Source: Chloroflexota bacterium (GTDB lineage: Bacteria; Chloroflexota; Anaerolineae; Anaerolineales; Villigracilaceae). From it: a DNA stretch of 64,000 nucleotides. Positions 40,969 through 49,504 of this stretch are shown here, piece after piece (the stretch's first letter is position 1; each line of letters starts with the position of its first letter). The stretch lies in the NCBI GenBank assembly GCA_016235445.1, contig JACRLB010000001.1:1-64000 (forward strand), given 5' to 3'. The notes beneath the pieces were generated by a model, which had not been told where the DNA came from, did not search any database, and worked only from the letters and a program-made list of their open reading frames with translations. The translations under genes were made by a program, and so were the position numbers.

Positions 40969-42018
40969 CTATCTCATTCCCGAGACTGTGATCAACCCGT
41001 TCGTTACATTGACGTTCATCAGCCTCAGCCCGGGGATTTGCGAATTTATCTTTTCCGCCAGCATCTCGTTCAGCCAGGCTTCGGCTTGCGAGAGCAGAAT
41101 GTCCGGTACGGCCTGCTGGCCGATCTGCATCGACTCGAGGGTAAAAACAGGCTGGTCGTTTGAGTCAATGCCAACGGTCCCGACCAGAAGCGCGGAGGTT
41201 GAACTGTCACTGCCATTCACCAGTCCCCAGATCTGAATTTGTCCGCCGCGCAGATAGACTTGAACATCGCTCAACGGCAGGTCGGGGTTGTTCTTCATTT
41301 CCATGGCAAGCCAGGAGGTGATCTGTTGCTCGGTAATGGTCGCGGAGGATAATGAACCCGGCTGGGGAACTGCGTCCGCAAGCATTGCCTTTGCTTCCAG
41401 CGCTTTGACATCGGAGGTCAGGATCGCATCCCCGGGGCGTTCGGGCGCGCCCTCCATGCCGCTGTCTGAGTTTTCGACGGCGAGTTGGAGCAGGGCATCC
41501 ACGAGCGGCGCGTATTGCGGATAATTCAGGCTGACTTCAGCGCGCGTCTCGGATGCGAGATCGCTTTCAAGGGCATTCCCGTACACCGTGGGCGTGGCTT
41601 TAATCAGAAATTTTGCAACCTTTGACTCTGGGTTTTTCCGCGCCAGGACAAATGTGGTTGTCCCAAAGATGAACAGAACAACAACGATTGCCAATATTGT
41701 GCGCAAGGCGCTTTTATAAGGTTTTGGCGACTGCAACGGGGTGATGGTTAACCTGCCATTGAGAGGCAGGGTTGGGCTGGTCGAGTCAATGCGCGTGAGC
41801 GCAATGCGAATCTCATTGTTGCCGGGGTTGATCTTAAGCGCACGCTGATAGCATTCGATCTTGTGTTCTTTTTCTTCCACCACTTTTGCGAGCAAAATCC
41901 ATGCGGCTTCCTCGTTGGGATATGCCGCGAGCAGGTCGGAGAGATATTTTTTCGCCAACTCGCGGTTTCCGCGTTGGTAGTTGTAGTCAGCTTGCTTGAA
42001 TAGCTCTTGTTTATTCAT
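40969..42018 (-). CDS. TPR-containing membrane protein
   Basis: A 349-residue protein: two tetratricopeptide repeats (about 1-75, with NYQRGNRELAKKYL and ECYQRALKINPGNNE), one transmembrane helix (about 104-124), then an exterior domain of about 220 residues ending NVTNGLITVSGM. The last part resembles DUF2993/LmeA-like lipid-interacting domains, but this is weak. The orientation is TPR inside, domain outside. It lies downstream of clpC on the same strand, after a 49-bp palindrome. Function is unknown. Confidence 0.78.
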   Translation of the reverse strand: MNKQELFKQADYNYQRGNRELAKKYLSDLLAAYPNEEAAWILLAKVVEEKEHKIECYQRALKINPGNNEIRIALTRIDSTSPTLPLNGRLTITPLQSPKPYKSALRTILAIVVVLFIFGTTTFVLARKNPESKVAKFLIKATPTVYGNALESDLASETRAEVSLNYPQYAPLVDALLQLAVENSDSGMEGAPERPGDAILTSDVKALEAKAMLADAVPQPGSLSSATITEQQITSWLAMEMKNNPDLPLSDVQVYLRGGQIQIWGLVNGSDSSTSALLVGTVGIDSNDQPVFTLESMQIGQQAVPDILLSQAEAWLNEMLAEKINSQIPGLRLMNVNVTNGLITVSGMR

Positions 42019-42028
42019 TTGTGATATA

Positions 42029-42077
42029 GACCCTAAAGGTTTTCCCCCTACGGGGACTTCGCAAAACCTTTAGGGTC
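42029..42077. repeat. Palindrome between clpC and the TPR gene
   Basis: GACCCTAAAGGTTTT and its exact complement form 15-bp arms, with an inner CCCCCTACGGGG segment. It sits 12 bases after the clpC stop (42089) and could end that transcript, although no T-run follows. Confidence 0.6.
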
Positions 42078-42088
42078 TTGTTGTTTTC

Positions 42089-44575
42089 CTAAAGACTTGG
42101 CTCGGCTATCGGACTTTGCGATTTTTCCAGCGTAATTTCGCCGTCATCGTTGACAGTCACCTCGACAGAGTCGCCGTTGACGAATTCGCTGGAGAGCAAT
42201 TTGTCGGATAGCGGGTCTTCCACTTTTTGCTGAATGACGCGGCGTAACGGGCGCGCGCCAAATTCAGAGTCATAGCCCTGCTCTGCCAGCGAGGCCAATG
42301 CGTCAGTCGAAGCGGTCAGCACAAGGTTATGATCCTTGAGGCGTTCGGCGACCTTGAACAATTCCAGCGAAACGATCTTCTGGATGTCTTCCTTGTTCAA
42401 CGAGCGGAAGATGACCACAGAATCCATGCGGTTGATGAACTCGGGGCGGAAGGCGCGTTTGAGCGATTCATTCAACTTCTTGCGCATGTCTTCGTAGGAG
42501 AGCCTTTCCTCGGTGACTTCATCGCGCTTCAACGCGAAGCCGAGGGAGGTTTGCTTCTTGATGACATCTGCGCCGATGTTGGAGGTCATCACGATGATGG
42601 CGTTGCGGAAGTCCACCTTGCGGCCTTTCGCGTCGCTGAGGTGGCCTTCTTCCATAATTTGCAAGAGCATGTTGTGGACTTCGGGATGCGCTTTTTCGAT
42701 CTCGTCGAAGACAACGATGGAATACGGGCGGCGGCGCAAGGCTTCGGTGAGCTGGCCTGCATCTTCGTAGCCCACGTATCCGGGAGGAGCGCCCACCAAA
42801 CGGGAGGCGGTGTGACGTTCCATGAATTCGGACATGTCCAATTGGATGGCGGCGTCTTCACTGCCGAACATGAATTTTGCCAGGGTCTTGGTGAGTTCGG
42901 TTTTGCCCACGCCTGTAGGCCCGAGGAACATAAAAGAGCCGATGGGACGTTTGGGGTCTTTCAGCCCTGCGCGCGCGCGGCGGACAGCGCGGGAGATGGC
43001 GATGATCGCATCCTCCTGGCCGATGATACCTTTGCGGAGTTCATCTTCCATTTTGAGCAGGCGCTGTGATTCGGCTTCTGCCAGTTGCATGAGCGGCACG
43101 CCCGTCCACATGGAGACGACTTCGGCAATATCTTCGGCAGAGACAACGGGGCTGTTGGCGCGGTCCCAACCTGTGCGCAGGCGTTCGATCTGCTGGCCGA
43201 GGTCCAACTCGCGCTCTTCCCATTCCTTCATATCTTCGTTATTGCCTTCCTCCTGGGCGAGGGTGCGGTTCTGGCGCGCGGCGCGTAACTGACCAAATAA
43301 ATCCTTGGCGTGTTTCGCGGCGGGGCTTTTGTACATGCGAACACGGGACGATGACTCATCAATTAAATCAATGGCTTTGTCGGGTAAAAACCGTTCGGTC
43401 ACATAGCGGGAGGATAAATGTGCGGCGGCTTCGAGCGCTTCATCAGAGATGACCAGATGATGGTGCTCTTCGTAGGCGCTGCGAATGCCCTTGAGAATTT
43501 GAATGGTCTCTTCTTCGGAGGGTTCATCCACCTGCACAGGCTGGAAGCGGCGTTCGAGCGCGGCATCCGATTCGATGTGCTTGCGGTACTCGTCCAATGT
43601 GGTGGCGCCAATGACTTGAAGTTCACCACGGGATAAGGCGGGTTTGAGGATATTTGCTGCATCGACGGAAGAACCTGCGGCTCCTGCCCCGACCAGCATA
43701 TGAACCTCGTCAATGAACAGTATCGCCCCTGATTGTTTTAACTCATCGATAATTCTCTTGAGTCTTTCCTCGAACTGACCGCGATACATCGTGCCAGCCA
43801 CGAGGGAACCCACGTCCAATTGCAGGACGCGCTTGTTCATCAGCGGCGCGGGCACGTCCCCTTCGACGATGCGTTGGGCCAGGCCTTCGACGATGGCGGT
43901 TTTGCCGACGCCGGGTTCACCAATCAACGCAGGGTTGTTTTTGGTGCGGCGCGCAAGAATTTGAATGACGCGCTCGATTTCCATCTGGCGGCCAATGACG
44001 GGGTCGAGTTTTTTTTCTTCGGCCTTCGAGGTCAGGTCTGAGGCGAGTTGGTCTACGAGGGGGGTTTTTGGGTTTGCTCCTGCCCCAGGGCCGGATTTGG
44101 CCGGTTGCGGGCCGGCAGGCGTCGGGGAGGAGGAAGCGGATTCGTTCAACACGCGGCGGGTCTGGCGGCGGATCTGGTCGGCTGTGACGCCGAGTCGCCG
44201 CAGTACTTCCATCGCAGTGGATTCGATGCGAACGAGGCCGAGCAAAATGTGTTCCGTTCCGATGTAGTGATGGCCGAGACGGCGGGCTTCGTCCACGGCG
44301 TATTCGAGCACTTGTTGGGTTTCGGGGGCAAGCTCGATGCGGTTGGGGTCGAAGTTGGCGGCGTTGCCCGAAACGCGCGCGACGACTTCACGCACGCGTT
44401 CGGAGGTCATGCCGAGTTCACGCAGGACGCGCCCAGCCACGCCGCCCTCCTCATCCATTAATCCGAGCAGGAGGTGTTCGGTTCCAATATTGTTCTGGCG
44501 AGCGCGTTCGGCCTCTTGATGGGCGAGGCTGAGAACGCGCCTTGCACGCTGTGTAAATCTTTCCATACCAGCCAT
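42089..44575 (-). CDS. clpC: ATP-dependent Clp protease ATPase ClpC
   Basis: An 828-residue Hsp100 unfoldase that feeds substrates to ClpP. Two N-terminal Clp_N repeats (about 1-145) hold the [12 protein letters not shown] and [13 protein letters not shown] motifs. The first AAA domain has [13 protein letters not shown], a UVR-type coiled middle domain follows, and the second AAA domain has [12 protein letters not shown]. The C-terminal part contains [14 protein letters not shown] lies upstream of the ATG. No clpP or mcs gene is adjacent. Length and domains are complete. Confidence 0.96.
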   Translation of the reverse strand: MAGMERFTQRARRVLSLAHQEAERARQNNIGTEHLLLGLMDEEGGVAGRVLRELGMTSERVREVVARVSGNAANFDPNRIELAPETQQVLEYAVDEARRLGHHYIGTEHILLGLVRIESTAMEVLRRLGVTADQIRRQTRRVLNESASSSPTPAGPQPAKSGPGAGANPKTPLVDQLASDLTSKAEEKKLDPVIGRQMEIERVIQILARRTKNNPALIGEPGVGKTAIVEGLAQRIVEGDVPAPLMNKRVLQLDVGSLVAGTMYRGQFEERLKRIIDELKQSGAILFIDEVHMLVGAGAAGSSVDAANILKPALSRGELQVIGATTLDEYRKHIESDAALERRFQPVQVDEPSEEETIQILKGIRSAYEEHHHLVISDEALEAAAHLSSRYVTERFLPDKAIDLIDESSSRVRMYKSPAAKHAKDLFGQLRAARQNRTLAQEEGNNEDMKEWEERELDLGQQIERLRTGWDRANSPVVSAEDIAEVVSMWTGVPLMQLAEAESQRLLKMEDELRKGIIGQEDAIIAISRAVRRARAGLKDPKRPIGSFMFLGPTGVGKTELTKTLAKFMFGSEDAAIQLDMSEFMERHTASRLVGAPPGYVGYEDAGQLTEALRRRPYSIVVFDEIEKAHPEVHNMLLQIMEEGHLSDAKGRKVDFRNAIIVMTSNIGADVIKKQTSLGFALKRDEVTEERLSYEDMRKKLNESLKRAFRPEFINRMDSVVIFRSLNKEDIQKIVSLELFKVAERLKDHNLVLTASTDALASLAEQGYDSEFGARPLRRVIQQKVEDPLSDKLLSSEFVNGDSVEVTVNDDGEITLEKSQSPIAEPSL

Positions 44576-44770
44576 AATTTTTCTCCTAATTCACTGGCAG
44601 GGATTCTACCAAAAAGCGGGGTGAGTCCGTGTAGGAAAAAGGTTAGAGTTTCCCTACGGGGTTGTGTAAAGGTTCACGTTTCAGGCGCGGCCATTTTTGG
44701 AATTCTTACCGCGAATGTGTGCAAGCAAAGGTTGTCAGGGGAGGTAGATTGTTCGCTGGGCTGTGAAAAC
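44576..44770. other. Upstream region of clpC
   Basis: About 195 bases that should contain the clpC promoter. I see the ribosome-binding site next to 44575 but no clear -10/-35 pair, nor a CIRCE or CtsR-type operator. Confidence 0.3.
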
Positions 44771-44822
44771 CCCTCACCCTGCCCTCTACCCTTACGGGCA
44801 CACGTCCCTCAGGGAGAGGGGG
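44771..44822. repeat. REP-like repeat, short copy
   Basis: CCCTCACCCTGCCCTCTACCC and a downstream GGGAGAGGGG match the repeat at 40818-40910 but lack its second stem. Confidence 0.55.
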
Positions 44823-44887
44823 GAGTCGACACGGCGAAAAGTCTTCATACTTGGGGTTTGCTTGCACACCCGCGAATTGTGTAAAAC

Positions 44888-45005
44888 AGGGCTTACGCAA
44901 ACCTTGATAGAATCCACTAATTTCCACGAATGTACGCTAATCCTTTTAAAAATTCGCGTGGATTGGCGTAGATTAGCGGACAAAAAAGCGTTCTGCGTAA
45001 GTCCT
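44888..45005. mobile_element. Family 3 inverted-repeat element, copy b
   Basis: Ends AGGGCTTACGCA and, inverted, AGGACTTACGCA (118 bp). The core has ATTCGCGTGGATTGGCG and TTCCACGAATGTACGCTAA, the inverse of the core in the copy at 62235-62354, so the same element is present in two orientations. Confidence 0.8.
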
Positions 45006-45017
45006 ATAAAAATAACT

Positions 45018-45083
45018 TGGCTCATGTATAAAGAGTGTGCAGGCTGAATGCTCGGACTTTTAAAGAGCAAAAAACTTAACACG
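45018..45083. repeat. Partial family 4 element (empty site for family 2)
   Basis: CTTGGCTCATGTATAAAGAG and the following 50 bases match 13610-13626 joined directly to 13735-13790, without the family 2 insertion. The right end of the element is missing and unrelated sequence follows. Confidence 0.8.
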
Positions 45084-45233
45084 AATTTTCCGACTGCCAA
45101 AGACAGGGCAGGAACTGCCAAAAGACGCCAAGTTTAAAATTCACCTTGCACCGTAGGGGCAACCCGTCCATGCCGTCCCCGATCATTTTTTGCAAAGGGA
45201 GGGTCGCCCTGTGCGCGGTGTTGAAATAAAAAA

Positions 45234-45267
45234 AAGGCCCCTGAAGGATTGAACCTTCAGGGGCCTT
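45234..45267 (-). terminator. Rho-independent terminator of the membrane sensor gene
   Basis: AAGGCCCCTGAAGG and CCTTCAGGGGCCTT form a 14-bp stem. On the minus strand a run of eight or more Ts follows. It lies 19 bases after the stop at 45286. Confidence 0.85.
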
Positions 45268-45285
45268 GAGTACTCTGGTATCGGG

Positions 45286-47028
45286 CTATTGTGCGCTTGC
45301 TGTTTTCTCCATCAACAACCTTGCCAGCCCGCGGATGGCGTTGCGGCGGGTGCGGTTGAATGTGCCTTCGGAAATATACAGCCGCGCCATGATCTCGCGG
45401 TTCGGAACTTCCTCCACGTAGGCATCGTGCAGAACGGCGTGGTTGTACCAAACGCGCGGGAGCGGCTCAGGCGGGCGTTTATCGGCGGGCCGCAATAATT
45501 CAATCGAAGCCACGATGGTTTTTTGCAACTCCCTGCCGCGCTCGATGTGCGAGCCAGCCTTCACTCCCAGCTTATCGGCAAGCGGAGACTGCCCCAGCGT
45601 GATGTAATCCGACAGATGGCGCAGACCCTCTTCCACGGTTTTGACAAAATCCTGGTCGGGGTTTGTTTCCATTGCGTCGAGCATTTCGCCCGCGACCACG
45701 CTCGCTTCACTTTCGTTGACTTCCGATTGCGCGATGGTCTGCCCAATCTGCGGTTGTCCGTTGCTCAGCGAAACGATCGTGCCGATCTGGTCGGCCACTT
45801 CAGAGAGCAGGTCCAAATCGCCGTGCGAATAATCCAGCCTGTTGTTTGGCTTGCCGATTCCCACCACAGCGATCTGGGTTTGCCCGTCAAAAGATGGAGC
45901 GAAATAGATGATGTTTGGAGTTTCGTCGTTTTGTGTGTGGGATATATCTTCGTAGGCAAGCGTGGAGGATGAAAAGCGCCGCTCCATCTGGACCGATGAC
46001 CTGGTGGCTGTTACGACGAATTCGTCTCCCCGTTTGATGGCGATAAACCCGCTATAGGCGTTTAGCGTATTGCACAGCAGGTCAAGCCCCTGTTGCAGGC
46101 GCAGGCGCAGTGTGTTTTCTGAGGAGCTTTCATTTTCCAACTGACGCAATTGTTTACGGAGCCTGCTCTCACTGCGTATTCTCAGGCGTTCGAGAAACTC
46201 GCGCACGAGATCGTAGAGGGCATGTGTCAGCACCACGAATGCCACCAGCAGGCCGACCAAATGAAGGGAGAGTCCGAGGCGCAGGGCTATCAGGGCGTAG
46301 GCCACTGCCAGGATGAGAATCGTCAGGCTGGTGGCGGGAAAATCCTGAAGAGTCGTGCGTCGTTCCACCATGGTTTGATGACGCATAATGGATATGCCCA
46401 TGAAGAAGACGCCGCTGAAGATCAGCAGGTCTTGATATAAACGCGGCAGGGGCGGCGAGATGGCGAGGGCGATGACGCCGTAGGCGACGCCCGCCACGGG
46501 GAAGATGGATGCGAACAGGAAAAATTTCCCTTGCGAGGTGATGCCGATCTTTCCGTGCGAGAGCAGGTTTTGGAAAAGCCCGAAACAGGCGGCGAGTTCA
46601 AAGATGCCGTACAAAATATAGGGCAGGCTGATTCCCATGCGGGCAACGTACAACCTGTTGCCCTGTTCGCCGATGAAGGCGTTACGTGTGCTGAGTAATA
46701 GAACGATGGTTATGAGGCCGAGGGTGTAAATTCCAACTGTCCACGGGAGCAGGGATTTGCGGTGCTGTGCGGGCAGAAGGCGAAGGGTGATTTCGTACCA
46801 TGCGCCGATGCCGATGATGAGGAAGGTGGCGCGCCACGCGGCTGTGCCATTAATTTGATTGAAGATGTTGTTGTATGCGCCGAAGAAAAAAGCGGAGAGG
46901 GCCAGGAGCAGGACCACCCCCCGCATGGTCAATTTGCTTGGAAACCCCCGCGCAAAAAGATAGAACGCCATCCACAGGCAGATTGCCATTGCCGTGAGAT
47001 CAACCAGTAATGTCGCTTGAAATAGCAT
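45286..47028 (-). CDS. Membrane sensor with GAF-like region and C-terminal HTH
   Basis: A 580-residue protein. About eight hydrophobic helices fill residues 1-275. A short coiled coil (LRKQLRQLENESSSENTLRLRLQQGL) and a GAF-like domain (about 305-400) follow. The last 65 residues (NREIMARLYISEGTFNRTRRNAIRGLARLL) look like a winged or LuxR-type helix-turn-helix. It could be a one-component membrane-bound regulator. AAGGAGGAG precedes the ATG. No similar named protein comes to mind, and the domain calls are by eye. Confidence 0.7.
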   Translation of the reverse strand: MLFQATLLVDLTAMAICLWMAFYLFARGFPSKLTMRGVVLLLALSAFFFGAYNNIFNQINGTAAWRATFLIIGIGAWYEITLRLLPAQHRKSLLPWTVGIYTLGLITIVLLLSTRNAFIGEQGNRLYVARMGISLPYILYGIFELAACFGLFQNLLSHGKIGITSQGKFFLFASIFPVAGVAYGVIALAISPPLPRLYQDLLIFSGVFFMGISIMRHQTMVERRTTLQDFPATSLTILILAVAYALIALRLGLSLHLVGLLVAFVVLTHALYDLVREFLERLRIRSESRLRKQLRQLENESSSENTLRLRLQQGLDLLCNTLNAYSGFIAIKRGDEFVVTATRSSVQMERRFSSSTLAYEDISHTQNDETPNIIYFAPSFDGQTQIAVVGIGKPNNRLDYSHGDLDLLSEVADQIGTIVSLSNGQPQIGQTIAQSEVNESEASVVAGEMLDAMETNPDQDFVKTVEEGLRHLSDYITLGQSPLADKLGVKAGSHIERGRELQKTIVASIELLRPADKRPPEPLPRVWYNHAVLHDAYVEEVPNREIMARLYISEGTFNRTRRNAIRGLARLLMEKTASAQ

Positions 47029-47100
47029 AGCTCCTCCTTGCTCACACTAATAAATGGAGAACGCAGATGTGTTGTGCAGGTGGCTTGAATGATTTTGTCT

Positions 47101-47216
47101 AATAGACTTTATCGGTAATTAGGAAAAACGTCCCGAAGGTTGCCGTCAGGAGCTCAAATTACTCGAAATAAACCTTCGGGACGGTGGCTTGTATGTTATT
47201 TCCGATAAAGTCTAAT
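47101..47216. mobile_element. Family 2 element, copy d
   Basis: The element is 47104-47213 (110 bp), ends AGACTTTATCGG and CCGATAAAGTCT, flanked by AAT on both sides. The inner stem CGTCCCGAAGGTT/AACCTTCGGGACG is as in copies a and b but in reverse orientation. Confidence 0.85.
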
Positions 47217-47251
47217 ATACTCGGTGCGGTCATTAATTGCGGTTTCAGGGA

Positions 47252-47398
47252 CTTAGAGAGCGTTTCTTAAGTCCAAATTTATACAAGAAAAGAGCATTAA
47301 CCACAGAGAACACGGAGTCCACAGAGGTTTTTTTGAAGGTTTTCTCAGTGATCTTTGTGATCTCTGTGGTAAAAAGCCTTTAAGAAACACTCTCTTAC
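47252..47398. mobile_element. Family 1 inverted-repeat element, copy b
   Basis: Ends GAGAGCGTTTCTTAAG and, inverted, GAGAGTGTTTCTTAAAG, flanked by TTA on each side. The core is a CCACAGAG../CTCTGTGG palindrome with CACGGAG words, unlike the core of copy a. Confidence 0.78.
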
Positions 47399-47401
47399 TT
47401 T

Positions 47402-47473
47402 TTTAACGCAAAGCCGCTACGTCGCAAAGATTCAAATGGTTTTCCCTTTGCGGCTCCGCGCCTTTGCGTTAAA
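47402..47473. repeat. Small inverted-repeat element, TTTAACGCAAAG ends
   Basis: TTTAACGCAAAG and CTTTGCGTTAAA are perfect 12-bp ends of a 72-bp segment with an inner AAAGCCGC/GCGGCT pairing. It follows family 1 copy b at a distance of four bases. A second copy was not found in the window. Confidence 0.6.
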
Positions 47474-47536
47474 CCTATTTGGCAAAAGCGCAATTTGTAC
47501 CCGCGTGAAGTATGGCTAATTGCCAACAGCTAATAG

Positions 47537-47866
47537 TTACCGATTATCCCCATCGCCTTGAATTTTACCGCGAGATTGCCTGTCTAAAAGTTTTGCTATG
47601 TTGGCTTCGGCTACTTCGTCGAGGGAGATTTCCAGCTCGGTGCAGGTTTGGGCGAGATACCAGAGCACGTCGCCAAGCTCGGCTTTGAGGGCTTCGCGGG
47701 TTTCGGCGCTGATGTGGCCATCTTTATCGCGAAAGACTTTCTTGATCTTGCCCGCCACCTCCCCCGCTTCGTTGACGAGGCCCAGGGTGGGGTAGATGAC
47801 GGCGTGTCCGATGGCGGGGTATTTTGCAGTAGCGCGGGATTTGGTCTGGTAGTCGGTGAAGTTCAT
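47537..47866 (-). CDS. MazG-like nucleotide pyrophosphohydrolase
   Basis: A 109-residue all-helical NTP-PPase domain. GLVNEAGEVAGKIKK (29-43) with the EaxE metal pattern and ELGDVLWYL (64-72) with ExxD are the catalytic elements. Such small proteins hydrolyse (d)NTPs to monophosphates as house-cleaning enzymes. The ATG at 47866 follows AAGGAATTTC. It begins ten bases after the DUF4143 ATPase stop, so it shares that transcript. Confidence 0.88.
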   Translation of the reverse strand: MNFTDYQTKSRATAKYPAIGHAVIYPTLGLVNEAGEVAGKIKKVFRDKDGHISAETREALKAELGDVLWYLAQTCTELEISLDEVAEANIAKLLDRQSRGKIQGDGDNR

Positions 47867-47876
47867 GAAATTCCTT

Positions 47877-49022
47877 TTAGGGCAGGATAAATTTTTGATA
47901 GGTTTCAGGTGAAACGATCTCGTAGCTTGAGTTTGGGTATGCCTCTGTCCATTGCAGGGGGGCATTGAGCGTTTTTGAGGCAGACCATTTCATTTCGTAG
48001 CCATGCAATTTTCCGTCGCGATCCTCCACCAGGTCAATCTCCTGTTGTTGGTATGTCCGCCAGAAATACATGTTGGCATATATGGATTGGTACGTTTTGT
48101 GTTTCAATCGCTCGATAAAGATGAAGTTCTCCCAAAGCTGTCCGATGTCATTTCTTTGTGAAAGCCCGTTGAACTGGGCGATTAATGAGTTGCGGATGCC
48201 ATTGTCCATGAAATAATATTTCGATTTGTTGGTAATTTCATTACGCAGGTTTCGGCTAAACCCGCCAAGGCGGATAATGACAAATGCTTTTTCAAGCAGG
48301 TCCAAATACCGCTGGATGGTTTTATAGTCTGCGCCGATTTTTGTGCCGATTTCAGAAAGCGATACTTCAGAACCAACCTGAAACGCCAGTAGTTTGAGCA
48401 GGTCAAGCAGGGTCTTGGAATTTTTTACGCGGTCGAAAGCTAGAATATCCTTGACCAGATAGGAATTGGATATTTCTGTGATCACATCCACTTTTTGTCT
48501 TGGGGTGGATGCCTGAATGACTTCAGGATAGGAACCGTAGATCAGAAAGTTCTCCAGGTTTTCACGCAGTTCAAATTTGTTGTAACTGGAAAGCAGTTCA
48601 GACTGGGCGAGTGGGTATAGGGTGAGAGTTTGCTTTCTGCCAGTCAGCGGTTCGCCCACCTGACCCGCCAATTCAAACGAGGATGAGCCCGTAAGAATTA
48701 CGCGAATATCGGGCCGCTGGTCAACAATGATTTTTATGCCCATCCCAATATGGGGGATGTTCTGAGCCTCATCAATGGCGAGAAGTTCATACCCTTCAAC
48801 ATAGGCAAGGATTTGATCGAAATCCTGTGAACTTAGGATCTGTTGAATACGAAAATTATCCCCCGAGTCGAGTTTGTATTTTAGATTGGTGTTTTTTAGA
48901 AAGCTTTGAAGGAGGGTTGTCTTTCCCACTCGTCGGGGACCGTAAATAAGCAAGGCTTTTCCTGGATGGATATAATTTTCCAAAGGTTCATAAGAGCGTG
49001 TGAACATAAAACCACTATACAT
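47877..49022 (-). CDS. AAA ATPase with DUF4143 domain
   Basis: A 381-residue protein. The N-terminal AAA_14-type ATPase has IYGPRRVGKTTLLQ (P-loop, near residue 27) and LLAIDEAQNIP (Walker B). A winged-helix middle part (VSLSEIGTKIGADYKTIQRYLDLLEKA) leads to the DUF4143 nuclease-like domain with EIDLVEDRDGKLHGYEMKW near the end. Many genomes hold multiple such genes; function is unsettled. The ATG at 49022 has AAGGAG close upstream. The palindromes at 49023-49074 lie just before it. Confidence 0.88.
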   Translation of the reverse strand: MYSGFMFTRSYEPLENYIHPGKALLIYGPRRVGKTTLLQSFLKNTNLKYKLDSGDNFRIQQILSSQDFDQILAYVEGYELLAIDEAQNIPHIGMGIKIIVDQRPDIRVILTGSSSFELAGQVGEPLTGRKQTLTLYPLAQSELLSSYNKFELRENLENFLIYGSYPEVIQASTPRQKVDVITEISNSYLVKDILAFDRVKNSKTLLDLLKLLAFQVGSEVSLSEIGTKIGADYKTIQRYLDLLEKAFVIIRLGGFSRNLRNEITNKSKYYFMDNGIRNSLIAQFNGLSQRNDIGQLWENFIFIERLKHKTYQSIYANMYFWRTYQQQEIDLVEDRDGKLHGYEMKWSASKTLNAPLQWTEAYPNSSYEIVSPETYQKFILP

Positions 49023-49074
49023 CAACTCCTTGTTTTTGTCAAAAAACAAGGAGTTCAACTCCTTGTTTTTTGAC
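49023..49074. promoter_or_regulatory. Triple-arm palindrome upstream of the DUF4143 ATPase
   Basis: GTCAAAAAACAAGGAGTT and its exact complement flank one base at 49038-49074. A third arm copy, CAACTCCTTGTTTTTGTC, lies at 49023-49040, next to the start codon. The arms contain the ribosome-binding sequence AAGGAG, so a hairpin between two arms would hide it. Alternatively it is a repressor site. Confidence 0.6.
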
Positions 49075-49209
49075 CTGGAGATTACGAACTCAACTTACCC
49101 GCCATAGGGCCGTGGATTAGGGTATTTTGCTTTCGCTGGGAGAGTCTCCCTACGGCCTGCACAGAAAAATTTGGAAATAGCGGAGCTAAAGAAATGACAA
49201 CTTTGCGTA

Positions 49210-49369
49210 GAGAGCGTTTCTTAAGTCCTTATCGCCTTCTTTTTTGTACACGGATTTTCACGGAAAAGACGGAAAAAAGCGGCTTTATTATGGGTTTTTC
49301 CGTGAAGTTCAGTACGCGAAGCGTCCGTGCTGTCCGTGTCCCAAAAAAGAGTTAAGAAACAGTCTCTTA
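49210..49369. mobile_element. Family 1 inverted-repeat element, copy c
   Basis: Ends GAGAGCGTTTCTTAAGTC and, inverted, GAGACTGTTTCTTAAC. The core pairs CACGGATTTTCACGG with a distal CCGTG..CCGTGTCC region. Flanks GTA and TTA differ by one base, so the target duplication is imperfect. Confidence 0.72.
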
Positions 49370-49427
49370 CGTTTTCGCCATTCCAAAACCTACCCGCTCT
49401 TCCAGTTGCGGAATTGGTCATCTGGTC

Positions 49428-49492
49428 TTATAGTCTCCAGTCTCGTAGTCTCCAATCTCTACTCTCTCATTATCATTTACCAATTACTTTTT
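49428..49492. repeat. Short tandem repeat upstream of the ABC exporter
   Basis: TAGTCTCC, AGTCTCGT, AGTCTCC, AATCTCT, ACTCTCT, then CATTTACCAATTAC. The same words as in the in-frame repeats. It lies in the leader just before AGGAG and the ATG at 49505. Confidence 0.7.
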
Positions 49493-49504
49493 CAGGAGCT
49501 AAAC

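Noticed and set aside
47020-47536. Intergenic hairpins as candidate riboswitches or small RNAs
   Set aside because: The hairpins coincide with terminal-repeat elements with matching copies elsewhere, which explains the structure better.
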